Part shown: piece after piece, positions 37,696-49,237 of the stretch
How the letters are laid out: each line of letters begins with the position of its first letter
Numbering within the stretch: position 1 is the first letter of the stretch
Assembly (NCBI GenBank): GCA_017634455.1
Contig: JAGBNK010000035.1
Coordinates: forward strand, 1-64,000
Reading direction: 5' to 3'
Length of the DNA: 64,000 bases
Source of the DNA: Lachnospiraceae bacterium
Lineage (GTDB): Bacteria > Bacillota > Clostridia > Lachnospirales > Lachnospiraceae
Program-made: the position numbers and the translations under genes
Notes under the pieces: generated by a model
Told to the model about the DNA's origin: nothing
The model's input: only the letters and a program-made list of their open reading frames with translations
The model's database searches: none

Positions 37696-38502
37696 CTAGT
37701 TATTTCTTATTTCAGGATGCTTCCACTGAGATACATTCTGGTGACCGGCACTTAGAGCGCCATCCACAGGAATAGCCGCTCCCGTAATATATCTGGCCAT
37801 ATCACTTGCCAAAAACAGAGCCAAATAACCACATTCCATAGGATTTCCCATTCTCTGAGCCGGACAATCCTTGGCAAACATATCAAGTGCAACCTCAGGA
37901 ATATCTCCAAAAATTGAAGTCTTGGTATATCCAGGACAGATGGCATTTACTGTAATATTATAAGGTGCATAATCCAATGCTGCAGCCTTGGTCATTCCAA
38001 CTACACCATGCTTGGTTGCTGTATACAAAGCCTGACCTCGCTGAGCCATTATACCGGCTACAGAAGCTACATTTATAATAAATCCACCTTCAGATTTTGT
38101 CTCAAACATAGCCTTGGCCGCATATTTCATACCAATATATACAGCCTTGCTGTTCAAATCGAATATCTTGTCATAATCCTCGTCCTCATATTCATGAATA
38201 GGAAATCCTCCCATTCCAATGCCCGCGTTACTTACAATTCCATCTAATCTGCCATAAGTCTCAACAGCCTTGTCTACCAATGCCTTGATCTGATTAGCAT
38301 CGCTACAATCTGTCTGGACAAATGTAGCCTCTCCTCCATTAGCTTTGATATCTGCTACAACCTTTTCTCCCTGCTCCACGCTTCTGGCAGCCAGCACAAC
38401 CTTCATACCATTTTCAGCATAGACTCTTGCAATAGCCTCACCTATACCTCGGCTTGCTCCTGTTACAATTGCTACCTTTCCTTTTACACTTGTAAAATCC
38501 AT
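37696..38502 (-). CDS. Short-chain dehydrogenase/reductase
   Basis: This 268-residue classical SDR has the NAD(P)-binding TGASRGIGEAIA at 14-25, the NAG motif (NAGIGMGGFP), the catalytic Ser in INVASVAG, and YTATK (Tyr and Lys). A basic residue just after the second strand (AARSVEQ) hints at NADPH use. It resembles gluconate 5-dehydrogenase and related sugar or hydroxy-acid dehydrogenases; the substrate is not assignable. It is divergent from a TetR-family gene, a likely regulator. Confidence 0.88.
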   Translation of the reverse strand: MDFTSVKGKVAIVTGASRGIGEAIARVYAENGMKVVLAARSVEQGEKVVADIKANGGEATFVQTDCSDANQIKALVDKAVETYGRLDGIVSNAGIGMGGFPIHEYEDEDYDKIFDLNSKAVYIGMKYAAKAMFETKSEGGFIINVASVAGIMAQRGQALYTATKHGVVGMTKAAALDYAPYNITVNAICPGYTKTSIFGDIPEVALDMFAKDCPAQRMGNPMECGYLALFLASDMARYITGAAIPVDGALSAGHQNVSQWKHPEIRNN

Positions 38503-38552
38503 AATTTTACCTCCATTTACTAATATATCTTTGTTCTATAACCCTACTCACA

Positions 38553-38570
38553 GACTAAGATGTATTAGTC
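38553..38570. promoter_or_regulatory. Inverted repeat in the SDR-TetR divergent region
   Basis: GACTAA and TTAGTC are separated by six bases. It lies between the divergent SDR and TetR-family genes, downstream of a possible SDR promoter (TTGAAT, 17 bases, TAAGAT on the minus strand at about 38578-38611). It is one of three candidate operators. Confidence 0.35.
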
Positions 38571-38636
38571 ACTGACAATCTTATTTCTTGAAGGGGTCAC
38601 ATTCAACTATCACATTTTGGCAAATATAACTTTTAT

Positions 38637-38659
38637 GTACATTTCTCAAAAACATGTAC
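38637..38659. promoter_or_regulatory. Inverted repeat GTACAT/ATGTAC
   Basis: Six-base arms are separated by 11 bases, centred between the two divergent genes. It is a second candidate operator for the adjacent TetR-family regulator. Confidence 0.35.
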
Positions 38660-38668
38660 TAGAACTTA

Positions 38669-38686
38669 ACATTTTCTCTAAAATGT
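38669..38686. promoter_or_regulatory. Inverted repeat ACATTTT/AAAATGT, probable operator
   Basis: Perfect seven-base arms surround a four-base centre, giving an 18-bp site typical in length for TetR-family operators. It ends six bases upstream of the -35 box of the TetR gene promoter. Confidence 0.5.
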
Positions 38687-38691
38687 AATCC

Positions 38692-38720
38692 TTGTTAAGG
38701 GGTATTAACATACATAATAG
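38692..38720 (+). promoter_or_regulatory. Promoter of the TetR-family gene
   Basis: -35 TTGTTA at 38692-38697, a 17-base spacer, and -10 TAATAG at 38715-38720, about 34 bases before the start codon. Confidence 0.5.
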
Positions 38721-38753
38721 GAATGATTTCTTATACAGGAGGACTATTTTCAT

Positions 38754-39305
38754 ATGGAAAATGATATTAGATATACGGTAACCAATGAGATAATCAAAAA
38801 AAGTCTCAAAAATATTATGGAAAATAAGCCCATAAACAAAATCAAAATAATTGATATATGTAAGGAAGCCAATATATCCCGTACAACCTTCTACAATCAC
38901 TATGTGGATATATATGACTTAATTGAAGATTTCGAGAAGGATATTCTAAATGATTTGGATATTAATAATTTTCAAAACATAGACAACTCTGAGAAGCACC
39001 TTATTAAGCTTCTGGAAAATGTACTTGATTATGTTCTGGCAAATGAGAATATGTACATCCGTTTTTTTGAGGCCAATAATATGACTTTCTATAATATAGT
39101 TTTGGATTTCTGCATGGAAAAAATATTCAGGGATTTTTCTACTACAAAGAATTTTGCCAGTGAGTCGGAAGCCATATTCTATTTTAGATATCACTCTTTT
39201 GGATTCCTATCAACCTTGGAGGATTGGCTTATGACCTCTCCTAAAATAAGAATATCAAAGAGAGAACTAGCCACTTATATGGCTAGAAATATGAAAAAGT
39301 ATTAA
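38754..39305 (+). CDS. TetR/AcrR family transcriptional regulator
   Basis: This 183-residue protein has an N-terminal TetR helix-turn-helix (residues 8-55; CKEANISRTTFYNHYVDIYD) and an all-helical C-terminal ligand or dimer domain of the DhaS/TetR_C_8-like type. AGGAGG lies before the ATG. It is transcribed divergently from the SDR gene, against the direction of its neighbours, so the SDR gene and itself are the likely targets. The effector is unknown. Confidence 0.88.
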   Translation: MENDIRYTVTNEIIKKSLKNIMENKPINKIKIIDICKEANISRTTFYNHYVDIYDLIEDFEKDILNDLDINNFQNIDNSEKHLIKLLENVLDYVLANENMYIRFFEANNMTFYNIVLDFCMEKIFRDFSTTKNFASESEAIFYFRYHSFGFLSTLEDWLMTSPKIRISKRELATYMARNMKKY

Positions 39306-39311
39306 AAAATA

Positions 39312-39347
39312 GAGGATGAATTATTAACTAATTCATCCTCTGATTTT
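39312..39347. terminator. Bidirectional terminator between the TetR-family gene and gyrA
   Basis: An 11-bp perfect stem (GAGGATGAATT with AATTCATCCTC) and seven-base loop has T-runs in both directions, serving the convergent TetR-family gene and gyrA. Confidence 0.9.
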
Positions 39348-39366
39348 TCAATATAAATGACTTATT

Positions 39367-41874
39367 TTATTCCTGGTCACTTTCTTCTGATTCATTATTT
39401 TCTATAGGATTTCCATCCTCGTCAAATAGTAAATCTTCCTTGGCAACTACTGCAATACTTGCAACTCGCTCATTTTCCTTTAAGTTAATAAGCTTAACAC
39501 CTGATGTAATTCGACCAAGCAATGTTGTATCGCTGATTCTGATACGGATGATAATGCCATCTGTATTAATAAGCATCATTTCATCTTCCTTAACAACTGC
39601 CTTGGCACCTACTAAGTTACCAGTCTTTTCAGTAATCTTATAACATTTAACACCCTTACCACCACGGCGCTGAGTAGAAAATTCAGTCATAAGAGTACAT
39701 TTTCCAAGTCCCTTTTCAGAGACAATCATAAGTGACTCACCAGCTGATGCAAGTTGCATAGCAATTACATCATCCTCATCCATGAGATTCATACCAATTA
39801 CACCCATAGATGTACGACCTGTAGCTCTTACATCCTTCTCATTAAATCTGATACACTGACCAAATTTTGTAATGAGAATTACATCTTCGCTGTTATCTGT
39901 AAGCTTAACTTCAATAAGCTTATCATCATCTCTTAAGTTAATTGCAGCCAAACCATTCTTTCTGATATTAGAATAATCAGTAATCTTGGTCTTCTTGACA
40001 ATACCTGACTTTGTAGCCATAAACAGGTACTGATCATCATTATATTCCTTAATAGGAATCATTGATGTGATTTTCTCATCAGGCTGTAACTGCAATAGGT
40101 TTACAATAGCAGTTCCACGAGCTGTTCTTGAACACTCAGGAATCTCATATGCCTTCAATCTATATACTCTACCGAAGTTAGTGAAGAACATAAGGTAATG
40201 ATGTGATGTGGTCATCATCATTTCAACAATGTAATCCTCATCAATTGTCTCCATTCCCTTGATTCCCTTACCGCCTCTATGCTGGCTCTTGAAGTTATCT
40301 ACATTCATTCTCTTGATATATCCAAGTTTTGTAAATGTAATAACTGTATTAGTTACAGGAATCATATCCTCCATTGAAATATCATATTCATCAAATCCAA
40401 TAGCAGTTCTTCTCTCATCACCGAACTTATCAGCGATTTCTGAAATCTCTTTCTTGATTACTCCAAGAAGTAATTTCTCGTCTGCTAATATTGCCTTTAA
40501 TTCAGCAATTAATTTCAAGAGATTATTATGCTCTTCCTCAAGCTTGCTTCTCTCCAAACCTGTGAGAGCTCTAAGTCTCATTTCTACAATAGCATTGGAC
40601 TGAGCTTCTGATAATTCAAATCTCTCAATCAATCTCTCCTTAGCTGTTGCTGTATCCTTGGAATTTCTAATAATTGAGATAACCTCATCAATATTGTCCT
40701 GGGCAATTAATAAGCCCTGAATAATATGGTCTCTCTCCTCAGCTTTGTTCAAATCATACTTAGTTCTACGTGTAACAACATCCTTCTGATGATCAAGATA
40801 ATACTTAAGCATCTCTAAGATATTCAATACCTTTGGCTGATTATTTACCAAAGCAAGCATAATTACACCAAATGTATCCTGCAACTGAGTATGCTTGTAA
40901 AGCTGGTTCAATATAACATTTGGATTAACATCACGACGAAGCTCGATTACCACTCTGATACCTTCACGGTTTGACTCATCTCTCAAATCAGTAATACCAT
41001 CAATTTTCTTGTCACGATGTAATTTTCCAATGTATTCTACTAACTTAGCCTTGTTAACATTGTATGGTAACTCTGTTACAACTATACGATTCTTACCATT
41101 GTCCATTGGCTCAATCTCTGTAACAGCACGAACTCTAATTTTACCACGTCCAGTTCTGTAAGCCTCTTCAATTCCAGATCTACCAAGAATTACACCACCT
41201 GTTGGAAAATCAGGTCCCTTGATTATCTCCATAATCTCATCAATTTCAGTTTCTCTATCTTCCTCGATTTCATTATCAATAATCTTGTTAACAGCGCTTA
41301 CAACCTCACGAAGATTATGAGGTGGAATATTTGTTGCCATACCAACGGCAATACCAGTTGTACCATTTACCAGAAGATTTGGAAATCTTGATGGTAATAC
41401 TACTGGCTCTTTTTCTGTCTCATCATAGTTTGGTATAAAATCTACAGTATCTTTTCCTAAATCTTCAATCATATACTGAGCCATCTTGGCAAGTCTTGCC
41501 TCAGTATAACGCATGGCTGCAGCTCCATCACCATCTTCTGAACCGAAGTTACCATGTCCATCTACAAGTGTATATCTCATATTCCATTCCTGAGCCATAT
41601 TAACCAAGGCTCCGTAAATAGAACTATCACCATGTGGATGGTACTTACCCATTGTATCACCTACGATACGGGCACATTTCTTGTGTGGCTTATCATATGT
41701 ATTACCAAGCTCGTTCATAGAATATAAAATTCTACGCTGAACCGGTTTCATACCATCTCTAACATCCGGAAGAGCACGTGCCGCAATAACACTCATGGCA
41801 TAATCAATATATGAAGATTCCATTGTAGTCTTTAAGTCTACTTCATGAATTTGGTCAAAAATCTTATCATCCAT
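39367..41874 (-). CDS. gyrA: DNA gyrase subunit A
   Basis: This 835-residue subunit cleaves and rejoins DNA during negative supercoiling. It has the winged-helix region with HPHGDSS, the catalytic Tyr in AAMRYTEARL, and a C-terminal domain with repeated beta-pinwheel blades, including the gyrase-box-like QRRGGKGVK. The position equivalent to E. coli Asp87 in the quinolone region is Gly. It lies 14 bases after gyrB at the end of the dnaN-yaaA-recF-gyrB-gyrA run. Confidence 0.97.
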   Translation of the reverse strand: MDDKIFDQIHEVDLKTTMESSYIDYAMSVIAARALPDVRDGMKPVQRRILYSMNELGNTYDKPHKKCARIVGDTMGKYHPHGDSSIYGALVNMAQEWNMRYTLVDGHGNFGSEDGDGAAAMRYTEARLAKMAQYMIEDLGKDTVDFIPNYDETEKEPVVLPSRFPNLLVNGTTGIAVGMATNIPPHNLREVVSAVNKIIDNEIEEDRETEIDEIMEIIKGPDFPTGGVILGRSGIEEAYRTGRGKIRVRAVTEIEPMDNGKNRIVVTELPYNVNKAKLVEYIGKLHRDKKIDGITDLRDESNREGIRVVIELRRDVNPNVILNQLYKHTQLQDTFGVIMLALVNNQPKVLNILEMLKYYLDHQKDVVTRRTKYDLNKAEERDHIIQGLLIAQDNIDEVISIIRNSKDTATAKERLIERFELSEAQSNAIVEMRLRALTGLERSKLEEEHNNLLKLIAELKAILADEKLLLGVIKKEISEIADKFGDERRTAIGFDEYDISMEDMIPVTNTVITFTKLGYIKRMNVDNFKSQHRGGKGIKGMETIDEDYIVEMMMTTSHHYLMFFTNFGRVYRLKAYEIPECSRTARGTAIVNLLQLQPDEKITSMIPIKEYNDDQYLFMATKSGIVKKTKITDYSNIRKNGLAAINLRDDDKLIEVKLTDNSEDVILITKFGQCIRFNEKDVRATGRTSMGVIGMNLMDEDDVIAMQLASAGESLMIVSEKGLGKCTLMTEFSTQRRGGKGVKCYKITEKTGNLVGAKAVVKEDEMMLINTDGIIIRIRISDTTLLGRITSGVKLINLKENERVASIAVVAKEDLLFDEDGNPIENNESEESDQE

Positions 41875-41888
41875 TTTATAAATTCCTC

Positions 41889-44894
<3,006 letters not shown>

Positions 44895-44898
<4 letters not shown>

Positions 44899-45110
44899 CT
44901 TATAACTTTTACACTCTCTCCATTAAAAGAAACAACATCATCAGGATATATCTTCTTACCGCGCTGTAATTCAACTTCACCATTTACTTCAACTAAACCA
45001 TCCTGAATTACAAATTTGGCATCTACCCCTGAACCAACCATACCGGCTTTCTTTAATAATTGGCCAAGCTTAATAAATTCTTCGCCTTCTCTTAAACTTA
45101 TTTCTTCCAT
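44895..45110 (-). CDS. yaaA: S4-domain RNA-binding protein YaaA
   Basis: This 71-residue protein is a single S4 domain (FIKLGQLLKKAGMVGSG, VNGEVELQRGKKIYPDDVV). The family lies between dnaN and recF in many Firmicutes and binds RNA, with a probable role in ribosome assembly or function. Its stop overlaps the recF start. Confidence 0.9.
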
Positions 45111-45137
45111 AATTTAATTAAATCCTATCTAATAAAA

Positions 45138-46247
45138 CTAATTTGCAATATTGAAGTTAACTGGAAGAATCAGATATATATATCTGTTATCAGCATCCTT
45201 GATATAACATGGAGCTTTTGGATTTACCATATATATATCAATTGTATCTTCATCAATTACACGAAGAGCATCAATAAAGAATTTAGGATTAAATCCAATC
45301 ATAATATCCTTACCTTCTTTATTAATCTCAATATCTTCCTTCATGGAACCTATTACAGAATTAATACTTAATTCCATATTTCCATTTGTAATATTCATAA
45401 TAATAGGCTTCTTATCTCCTTCTTTTACAAGAAGAGTAGCTCTATCTATACAATCAAGGATTTCTTTCTTATTAATAGAAAGCTTTGTATCATAATCACT
45501 TGAAATCATCTGATCAATCTTGAAGTATTCACCATCAATAAGTCTTGAAACCATTGTAGTCTTATCAAATTCAAATACAATATGGTTATCAGAGATATAG
45601 ATATTTACATCTTCATCTACTGATCCACCAATAATCTTGCTTATTTCATTTAAGCTCTTTCCTGGTACAATAACCTTCTTATCTTCATAGGATTCCTTCA
45701 ATTCAATATTTCTAACTGAAATTCTATGTCCATCAAGTGATACTACCTGTAAGTTATTTGCCTTAATATCAAATAACTCACCCATCATAATCTTATTATT
45801 ATCATTATCAGCAATAGAGAAAATTGTTTGTCTAATGACTTCCTTTAAGGTGAACTGTGAAATTACAATTGGTTTATTTCTAGTTACCATAGGAATAGCA
45901 GCAAAGTCTTCACCAGATTTACCAACCAGATTGAAGTTTGCCTTTTCACAAGAAATAGTAGTTTTATAAGTAACATCACTTTCTATAGTAACTTCATTAT
46001 CAGGAAGCTTTCTTACAATATCACCAAATAACTTAGCATCAAGAGCAATGATACCTCTTTCTTCTATATTACCTTCAATAATTGTCTCAATTCCAATTTC
46101 CATATCATTGGCAGTTAATTTAATTTCATTAGTAGAAGCATCTATTAAAATACATTCAAGGATAGCCATAGTAGTTCTAGTAGGAACTGCTTTGGATACA
46201 ATATTAACTCCTTTTACTAACTCTGATTTTGAACAAACAATTTTCAT
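45138..46247 (-). CDS. dnaN: DNA polymerase III sliding clamp (beta subunit)
   Basis: This 369-residue ring-forming clamp tethers polymerase to DNA. It has the three-domain repeat fold, with the N-terminal MKIVCSKSELVKGVNIVSKAV and a C-terminal YIYLILPVN close to the partner-binding pocket. GAAAGGAGC precedes the ATG. It is the first gene after the dnaA-dnaN gap and heads the recF-gyrase run. Confidence 0.97.
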   Translation of the reverse strand: MKIVCSKSELVKGVNIVSKAVPTRTTMAILECILIDASTNEIKLTANDMEIGIETIIEGNIEERGIIALDAKLFGDIVRKLPDNEVTIESDVTYKTTISCEKANFNLVGKSGEDFAAIPMVTRNKPIVISQFTLKEVIRQTIFSIADNDNNKIMMGELFDIKANNLQVVSLDGHRISVRNIELKESYEDKKVIVPGKSLNEISKIIGGSVDEDVNIYISDNHIVFEFDKTTMVSRLIDGEYFKIDQMISSDYDTKLSINKKEILDCIDRATLLVKEGDKKPIIMNITNGNMELSINSVIGSMKEDIEINKEGKDIMIGFNPKFFIDALRVIDEDTIDIYMVNPKAPCYIKDADNRYIYLILPVNFNIAN

Positions 46248-46524
46248 TATGAATGAAGCTCCTTTCTCATAAATAAATATATATAAATATTATTAGTATT
46301 AGTATTATGCTGTGTTTATATGTATATAACTCGTGAAACTATTGTGAAACAAGAATTTATTATAAAAATTAAATGAAAGATTTCTGTTGAAAGTATCTTG
46401 ATTTTATCTTGATAGAGTGTATATAAACTGGTTTAACATTTTATATACATCTGTATAATAAATATCAATTCACAAATAATACATATGGTTTTAACAAGTT
46501 ATCAATATAGTTATCCACAAAATA
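46248..46524. other. dnaA-dnaN intergenic origin region
   Basis: This 277-base AT-rich gap contains one perfect DnaA box, TTATCCACA, at 46511-46519 (plus strand). It also has a 9-bp direct repeat TATCTTGAT at 46394-46402 and 46405-46413, an 11-bp-spaced GTGAAAC pair (46333-46339, 46344-46350), and short ATTAGT repeats near 46292-46308 that resemble DnaA-trio steps. In related Firmicutes the unwinding site lies in this gap. The dnaN promoter should also be here; a weak candidate spans 46328-46356. No gene is seen. Confidence 0.65.
46511..46519 (+). promoter_or_regulatory. DnaA box
   Basis: A perfect TTATCCACA lies just downstream of the dnaA stop codon, within the dnaA-dnaN gap. Confidence 0.8.
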
Positions 46525-47898
46525 CTAATTAGGATTAATCTTTTTCTTAATAGTTTCAATATCATTGGCTAATTTTTCATCAGTCTTGATATCTTCATCT
46601 ATTTTGTTATATCCGTGAAGGACAGTAGTATGATCTCTACCATTTAAGAGTTTACCAATTCCATCTAAAGTAGAATTAGTCATTGTCTTACATAGATACA
46701 TAGCTATCTGTCTAGGTATGGAAATTGCTTTACTTCTGTCTTTTGATAGCATCTTTTCCATAGAAATATCATAATGTTCACAAACTACTTCTATAATAAG
46801 CTGTGGAGTTACTTCTCTTGGCTTATCAGGAGTAATAATATTTTGCAATTCTTTTTCTGCAATTTCTAAAGTAAGAGGTTTCTTCTCTAAGTTATAGTAA
46901 GCTATAAGTCTATTGAGAGCTCCCTCTAATTCTCTAATATTGGATTTAATATTTTCTGCAATATAATCTAATATCTGATTATCAATTTCTATATGTTCTG
47001 TTTCTACTTTATTTTTAAGAATCGCCATTCTAGTTTCATAATCAGGATAGCCAATATCAGCCATAAGTCCCATTTCAAATCTAGATCTAATTCTATCTTC
47101 TAGTGTCTCCATTTCTTTTGGAGGCTTATCACTTGTAATTACAATCTGTTTTCCAGCAAGTGATAATGTGTTAAATGTGTTAAAGAACTCTTCCTGAGTA
47201 CCTTGTTTTCCAATAATAAATTGAATATCATCAATCAAAAGTACATCTACTGATCTAAATTTATCTCTAATAGGAGATACGTTCTTAGCTTTAATTCCAT
47301 CAATTAATTCATTAGTAAATTGCTCTGTTGTTACATACAATACTTTTTTATCAGGATTCTGTTCTAATACATAATTTCCAATTGCATGTAATAAGTGAGT
47401 CTTACCAAGTCCTGGTCCTCCATAGATATATAGAGGATTGTAAGCATCTCCAGGTGATTCAGCTACTGCAAGTGAAGCCTGTCTTGGAAAACTGTTATTT
47501 CCTCCAACTACGAAGTTTTCAAATGTAAATTTTGGACTAAGATTAGATTTAATATAATTAGATGATTTGATGCTTAAAGGTTGAGTTTCCTTATTATTAG
47601 TCTTTTCTTTTTCAGCACCTATTTCAAATCTAAGTTTTAATTCTTGATTTAAATCAAATAATTCACTAATTACAATAGAAATAAATTTGGAATATTTCTT
47701 TGAAATAAAAGTGATTGTCATTTGATCTGCTTCAAATCCGTCTGTTGGTATATAAGATAAAACCAAAGTATCGTCTTCTAAAGCAGTTGGATATAATGGT
47801 TTTAACCATGAAGAAAAAGAAAGATCAGTAATTGGATATTCTGTCTTTAAAGTTATTAAGACTTCGTCCCATTTCGATTGAATTAATTCTAAGTTCAT
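46525..47898 (-). CDS. dnaA: Chromosomal replication initiator protein DnaA
   Basis: This 457-residue AAA+ initiator has an N-terminal DnaB/SirA-interaction domain (1-80), a linker, the ATPase domain with GGPGLGKTHL and LLIDDIQF, and a C-terminal DNA-binding domain with GRDHTTVLHGYNKI. The ATG at 47898 follows TGAGGAAATAT; an in-frame ATG four codons earlier lies on the ribosome site. It binds the boxes on both sides of the gene. Confidence 0.97.
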   Translation of the reverse strand: MNLELIQSKWDEVLITLKTEYPITDLSFSSWLKPLYPTALEDDTLVLSYIPTDGFEADQMTITFISKKYSKFISIVISELFDLNQELKLRFEIGAEKEKTNNKETQPLSIKSSNYIKSNLSPKFTFENFVVGGNNSFPRQASLAVAESPGDAYNPLYIYGGPGLGKTHLLHAIGNYVLEQNPDKKVLYVTTEQFTNELIDGIKAKNVSPIRDKFRSVDVLLIDDIQFIIGKQGTQEEFFNTFNTLSLAGKQIVITSDKPPKEMETLEDRIRSRFEMGLMADIGYPDYETRMAILKNKVETEHIEIDNQILDYIAENIKSNIRELEGALNRLIAYYNLEKKPLTLEIAEKELQNIITPDKPREVTPQLIIEVVCEHYDISMEKMLSKDRSKAISIPRQIAMYLCKTMTNSTLDGIGKLLNGRDHTTVLHGYNKIDEDIKTDEKLANDIETIKKKINPN

Positions 47899-47938
47899 AT
47901 ATTTCCTCATTCTATAATTACAAAATTTTCTAACTTAT

Positions 47939-47967
47939 ATATTACTCTAAATAGGCTTATTTTACAA
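47939..47967 (-). promoter_or_regulatory. dnaA promoter
   Basis: The minus strand has -35 TTGTAA at 47962-47967, a 17-base spacer, and -10 TAATAT at 47939-47944, about 40 bases before the dnaA start. DnaA boxes lie 90-120 bases upstream, which allows autoregulation. Confidence 0.65.
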
Positions 47968-48307
47968 CTAAATATGTAAATATGTGGTGGGGGTTGTATA
48001 TGGGTTAAAACGCCTTAAAATCGAAAATAAAAGGTTTTAAGGGGAATGTTGTATAATGTGGATATTTTTGATTAAATGTGGATAAGTATGTCAACTTATA
48101 AACATTTGCAAATATTCCTTTAAATATAGGATTTTTTTACTGAAAAGGTTTTCGATAACTTGACAATGTTTATTATTTTATAATTTATTAACATTTATAT
48201 TAACAATCATATTTCAAATCTATATTTTGATATAAAAAATGGAAAATAACTATATATAGTTGTTTATTGAAATAAGTATTAAAAATCCCTAAATTATGCT
48301 GTTTTTA
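47968..48307. other. oriC: Origin of replication, dnaA-rpmH region
   Basis: The region between dnaA and rpmH is the switch point of gene orientation. It holds one perfect DnaA box on the minus strand (48077-48085), a near-match TGTGGATAT (48057-48065), and about 200 bases of very AT-rich DNA (48160-48290). No gene is seen. Together with the dnaA-dnaN gap it forms a bipartite origin of the Bacillus type. Confidence 0.75.
48077..48085 (-). promoter_or_regulatory. DnaA box
   Basis: TGTGGATAA on the plus strand is a perfect box on the minus strand, 180 bases upstream of dnaA. A one-mismatch copy lies 20 bases away at 48057-48065. Confidence 0.8.
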
Positions 48308-48336
48308 TTGACTTTAAAGGCTTTTCCTAATATAAT
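48308..48336 (+). promoter_or_regulatory. rpmH promoter
   Basis: -35 TTGACT at 48308-48313, a 17-base spacer, and a perfect -10 TATAAT at 48331-48336, about 40 bases before rpmH. Confidence 0.85.
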
Positions 48337-48375
48337 AGTAGCGATGTTTTCTTATAATAAAGGAGGTGGATATAT

Positions 48376-48510
48376 ATGAAGATGACATATCAACCAAAGA
48401 AGAGACAGAGAGCTAAAGTACACGGTTTTCGTTCAAGAATGAGCACAGCAGGTGGAAGAAAAGTTTTAGCTGCCAGAAGAGCAAAAGGCAGAAAGAGTTT
48501 ATCAGCTTAA
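48376..48510 (+). CDS. rpmH: 50S ribosomal protein L34
   Basis: This 44-residue basic protein ([18 protein letters not shown] at the start, KGRKSLSA at the end) is the standard L34 length and pattern. AGGAGGTG at 48361 precedes the ATG. It begins the conserved rpmH-rnpA-yidD-yidC-jag block on the rightward arm. Confidence 0.97.
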   Translation: MKMTYQPKKRQRAKVHGFRSRMSTAGGRKVLAARRAKGRKSLSA

Positions 48511-48514
48511 TTAA

Positions 48515-48540
48515 GGCCACAGACCATGTGGTCTTTTCTT
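48515..48540 (+). terminator. Hairpin after rpmH, attenuating terminator
   Basis: Seven-bp stem GGCCACA with TGTGGTC (G-U closed) and five-base loop, followed by TTTTCTT. It may end most L34 transcripts while allowing some read-through into rnpA. Confidence 0.7.
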
Positions 48541-48588
48541 CTATTTACATTTATTTATAAATAGGAGAAAACTCATTCCATTTGTTCC

Positions 48589-48625
48589 TTAAATAGGAAG
48601 TGAATATAATTCATTTCCTATTTAA
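48589..48625 (+). repeat. Strong hairpin just before the rnpA ribosome site
   Basis: A 17-bp inverted repeat with a single G-U mismatch and a three-base loop (48589-48605 with 48609-48625) ends three bases before the AAGGAG ribosome site of rnpA (48628-48633). No T-run follows, so it is not a classic terminator. It may be an RNase processing site or may limit rnpA translation. Confidence 0.75.
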
Positions 48626-48643
48626 ATAAGGAGAATTAATTAT

Positions 48644-48979
48644 ATGAAGTTCAGTGAATCTTTAAAAAAGAATAATGATTTTAAAAATGTATATAATGGT
48701 GGGATTTCTAAAGCTAATAGATATCTCATTTTATATATTAGAAAAAATGAACTGAATATAAATCGTGTAGGTGTTTCTGTTAGTAAAAAGGTTGGAAACA
48801 GCGTAGTTAGACATCGATTGACGAGACTGATCAGAGAAAGTTATCGACTGAATGAAGACCAGTTCAATAGTGGTTTGGATCTGGTGGTCGTTGTAAGAAA
48901 TAGTGCAAAGGGTTGTTCTTATGGAGATATAGAATCAGCTTTGATGCATCTTGCAAAACTTCATGACATTTTAAATTAG
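48644..48979 (+). CDS. rnpA: Ribonuclease P protein component
   Basis: This 111-residue basic protein cofactor of RNase P helps cut the 5' leader of precursor tRNAs. It has the N-terminal FKNVYNGG and the conserved basic helix VGNSVVRHRLTRLIRESYR. Length is normal. AAGGAG precedes the ATG. Confidence 0.95.
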   Translation: MKFSESLKKNNDFKNVYNGGISKANRYLILYIRKNELNINRVGVSVSKKVGNSVVRHRLTRLIRESYRLNEDQFNSGLDLVVVVRNSAKGCSYGDIESALMHLAKLHDILN

Positions 48980-48997
48980 AAAATATTGGATAAGAAG

Positions 48998-49219
48998 ATG
49001 AATTCGATTTTAAAAAAAGGATTAATTGGAATAATAAAATTTTATAGAAGAAAAATATCACCACTTAGATCTGTAAAATGTCCTTATTATCCAACATGCT
49101 CAACATATGGATTACATGCAGTTGAAAAGTATGGATTTCTAAAGGGTGGAACTCTAGCTGCATGGAGAATTATGCGTTGCAATCCTATTTCTAAAGGAGG
49201 ATTTGATCCTGTTCCATAG
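48998..49219 (+). CDS. yidD: Membrane protein insertion efficiency factor YidD
   Basis: This 73-residue protein has the YidD pattern IKFYRRKISPLRS, CPYYPTCSTYGLHAVEKYG, and RIMRCNPISKGGFDPVP, and aids YidC-dependent insertion at the membrane surface. I chose the ATG at 48998; an in-frame TTG four codons earlier is less likely. It lies between rnpA and yidC, the conserved position. Confidence 0.93.
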   Translation: MNSILKKGLIGIIKFYRRKISPLRSVKCPYYPTCSTYGLHAVEKYGFLKGGTLAAWRIMRCNPISKGGFDPVP

Positions 49220-49237
49220 AATTTAGGAGGTTTTACA

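Noticed and set aside
46333-46350. GTGAAAC pair in the dnaA-dnaN gap as parS sites
   Set aside because: They are direct half-sites without the CACGTG centre; the true parS sites are the two exact palindromes near 57.7 kb.
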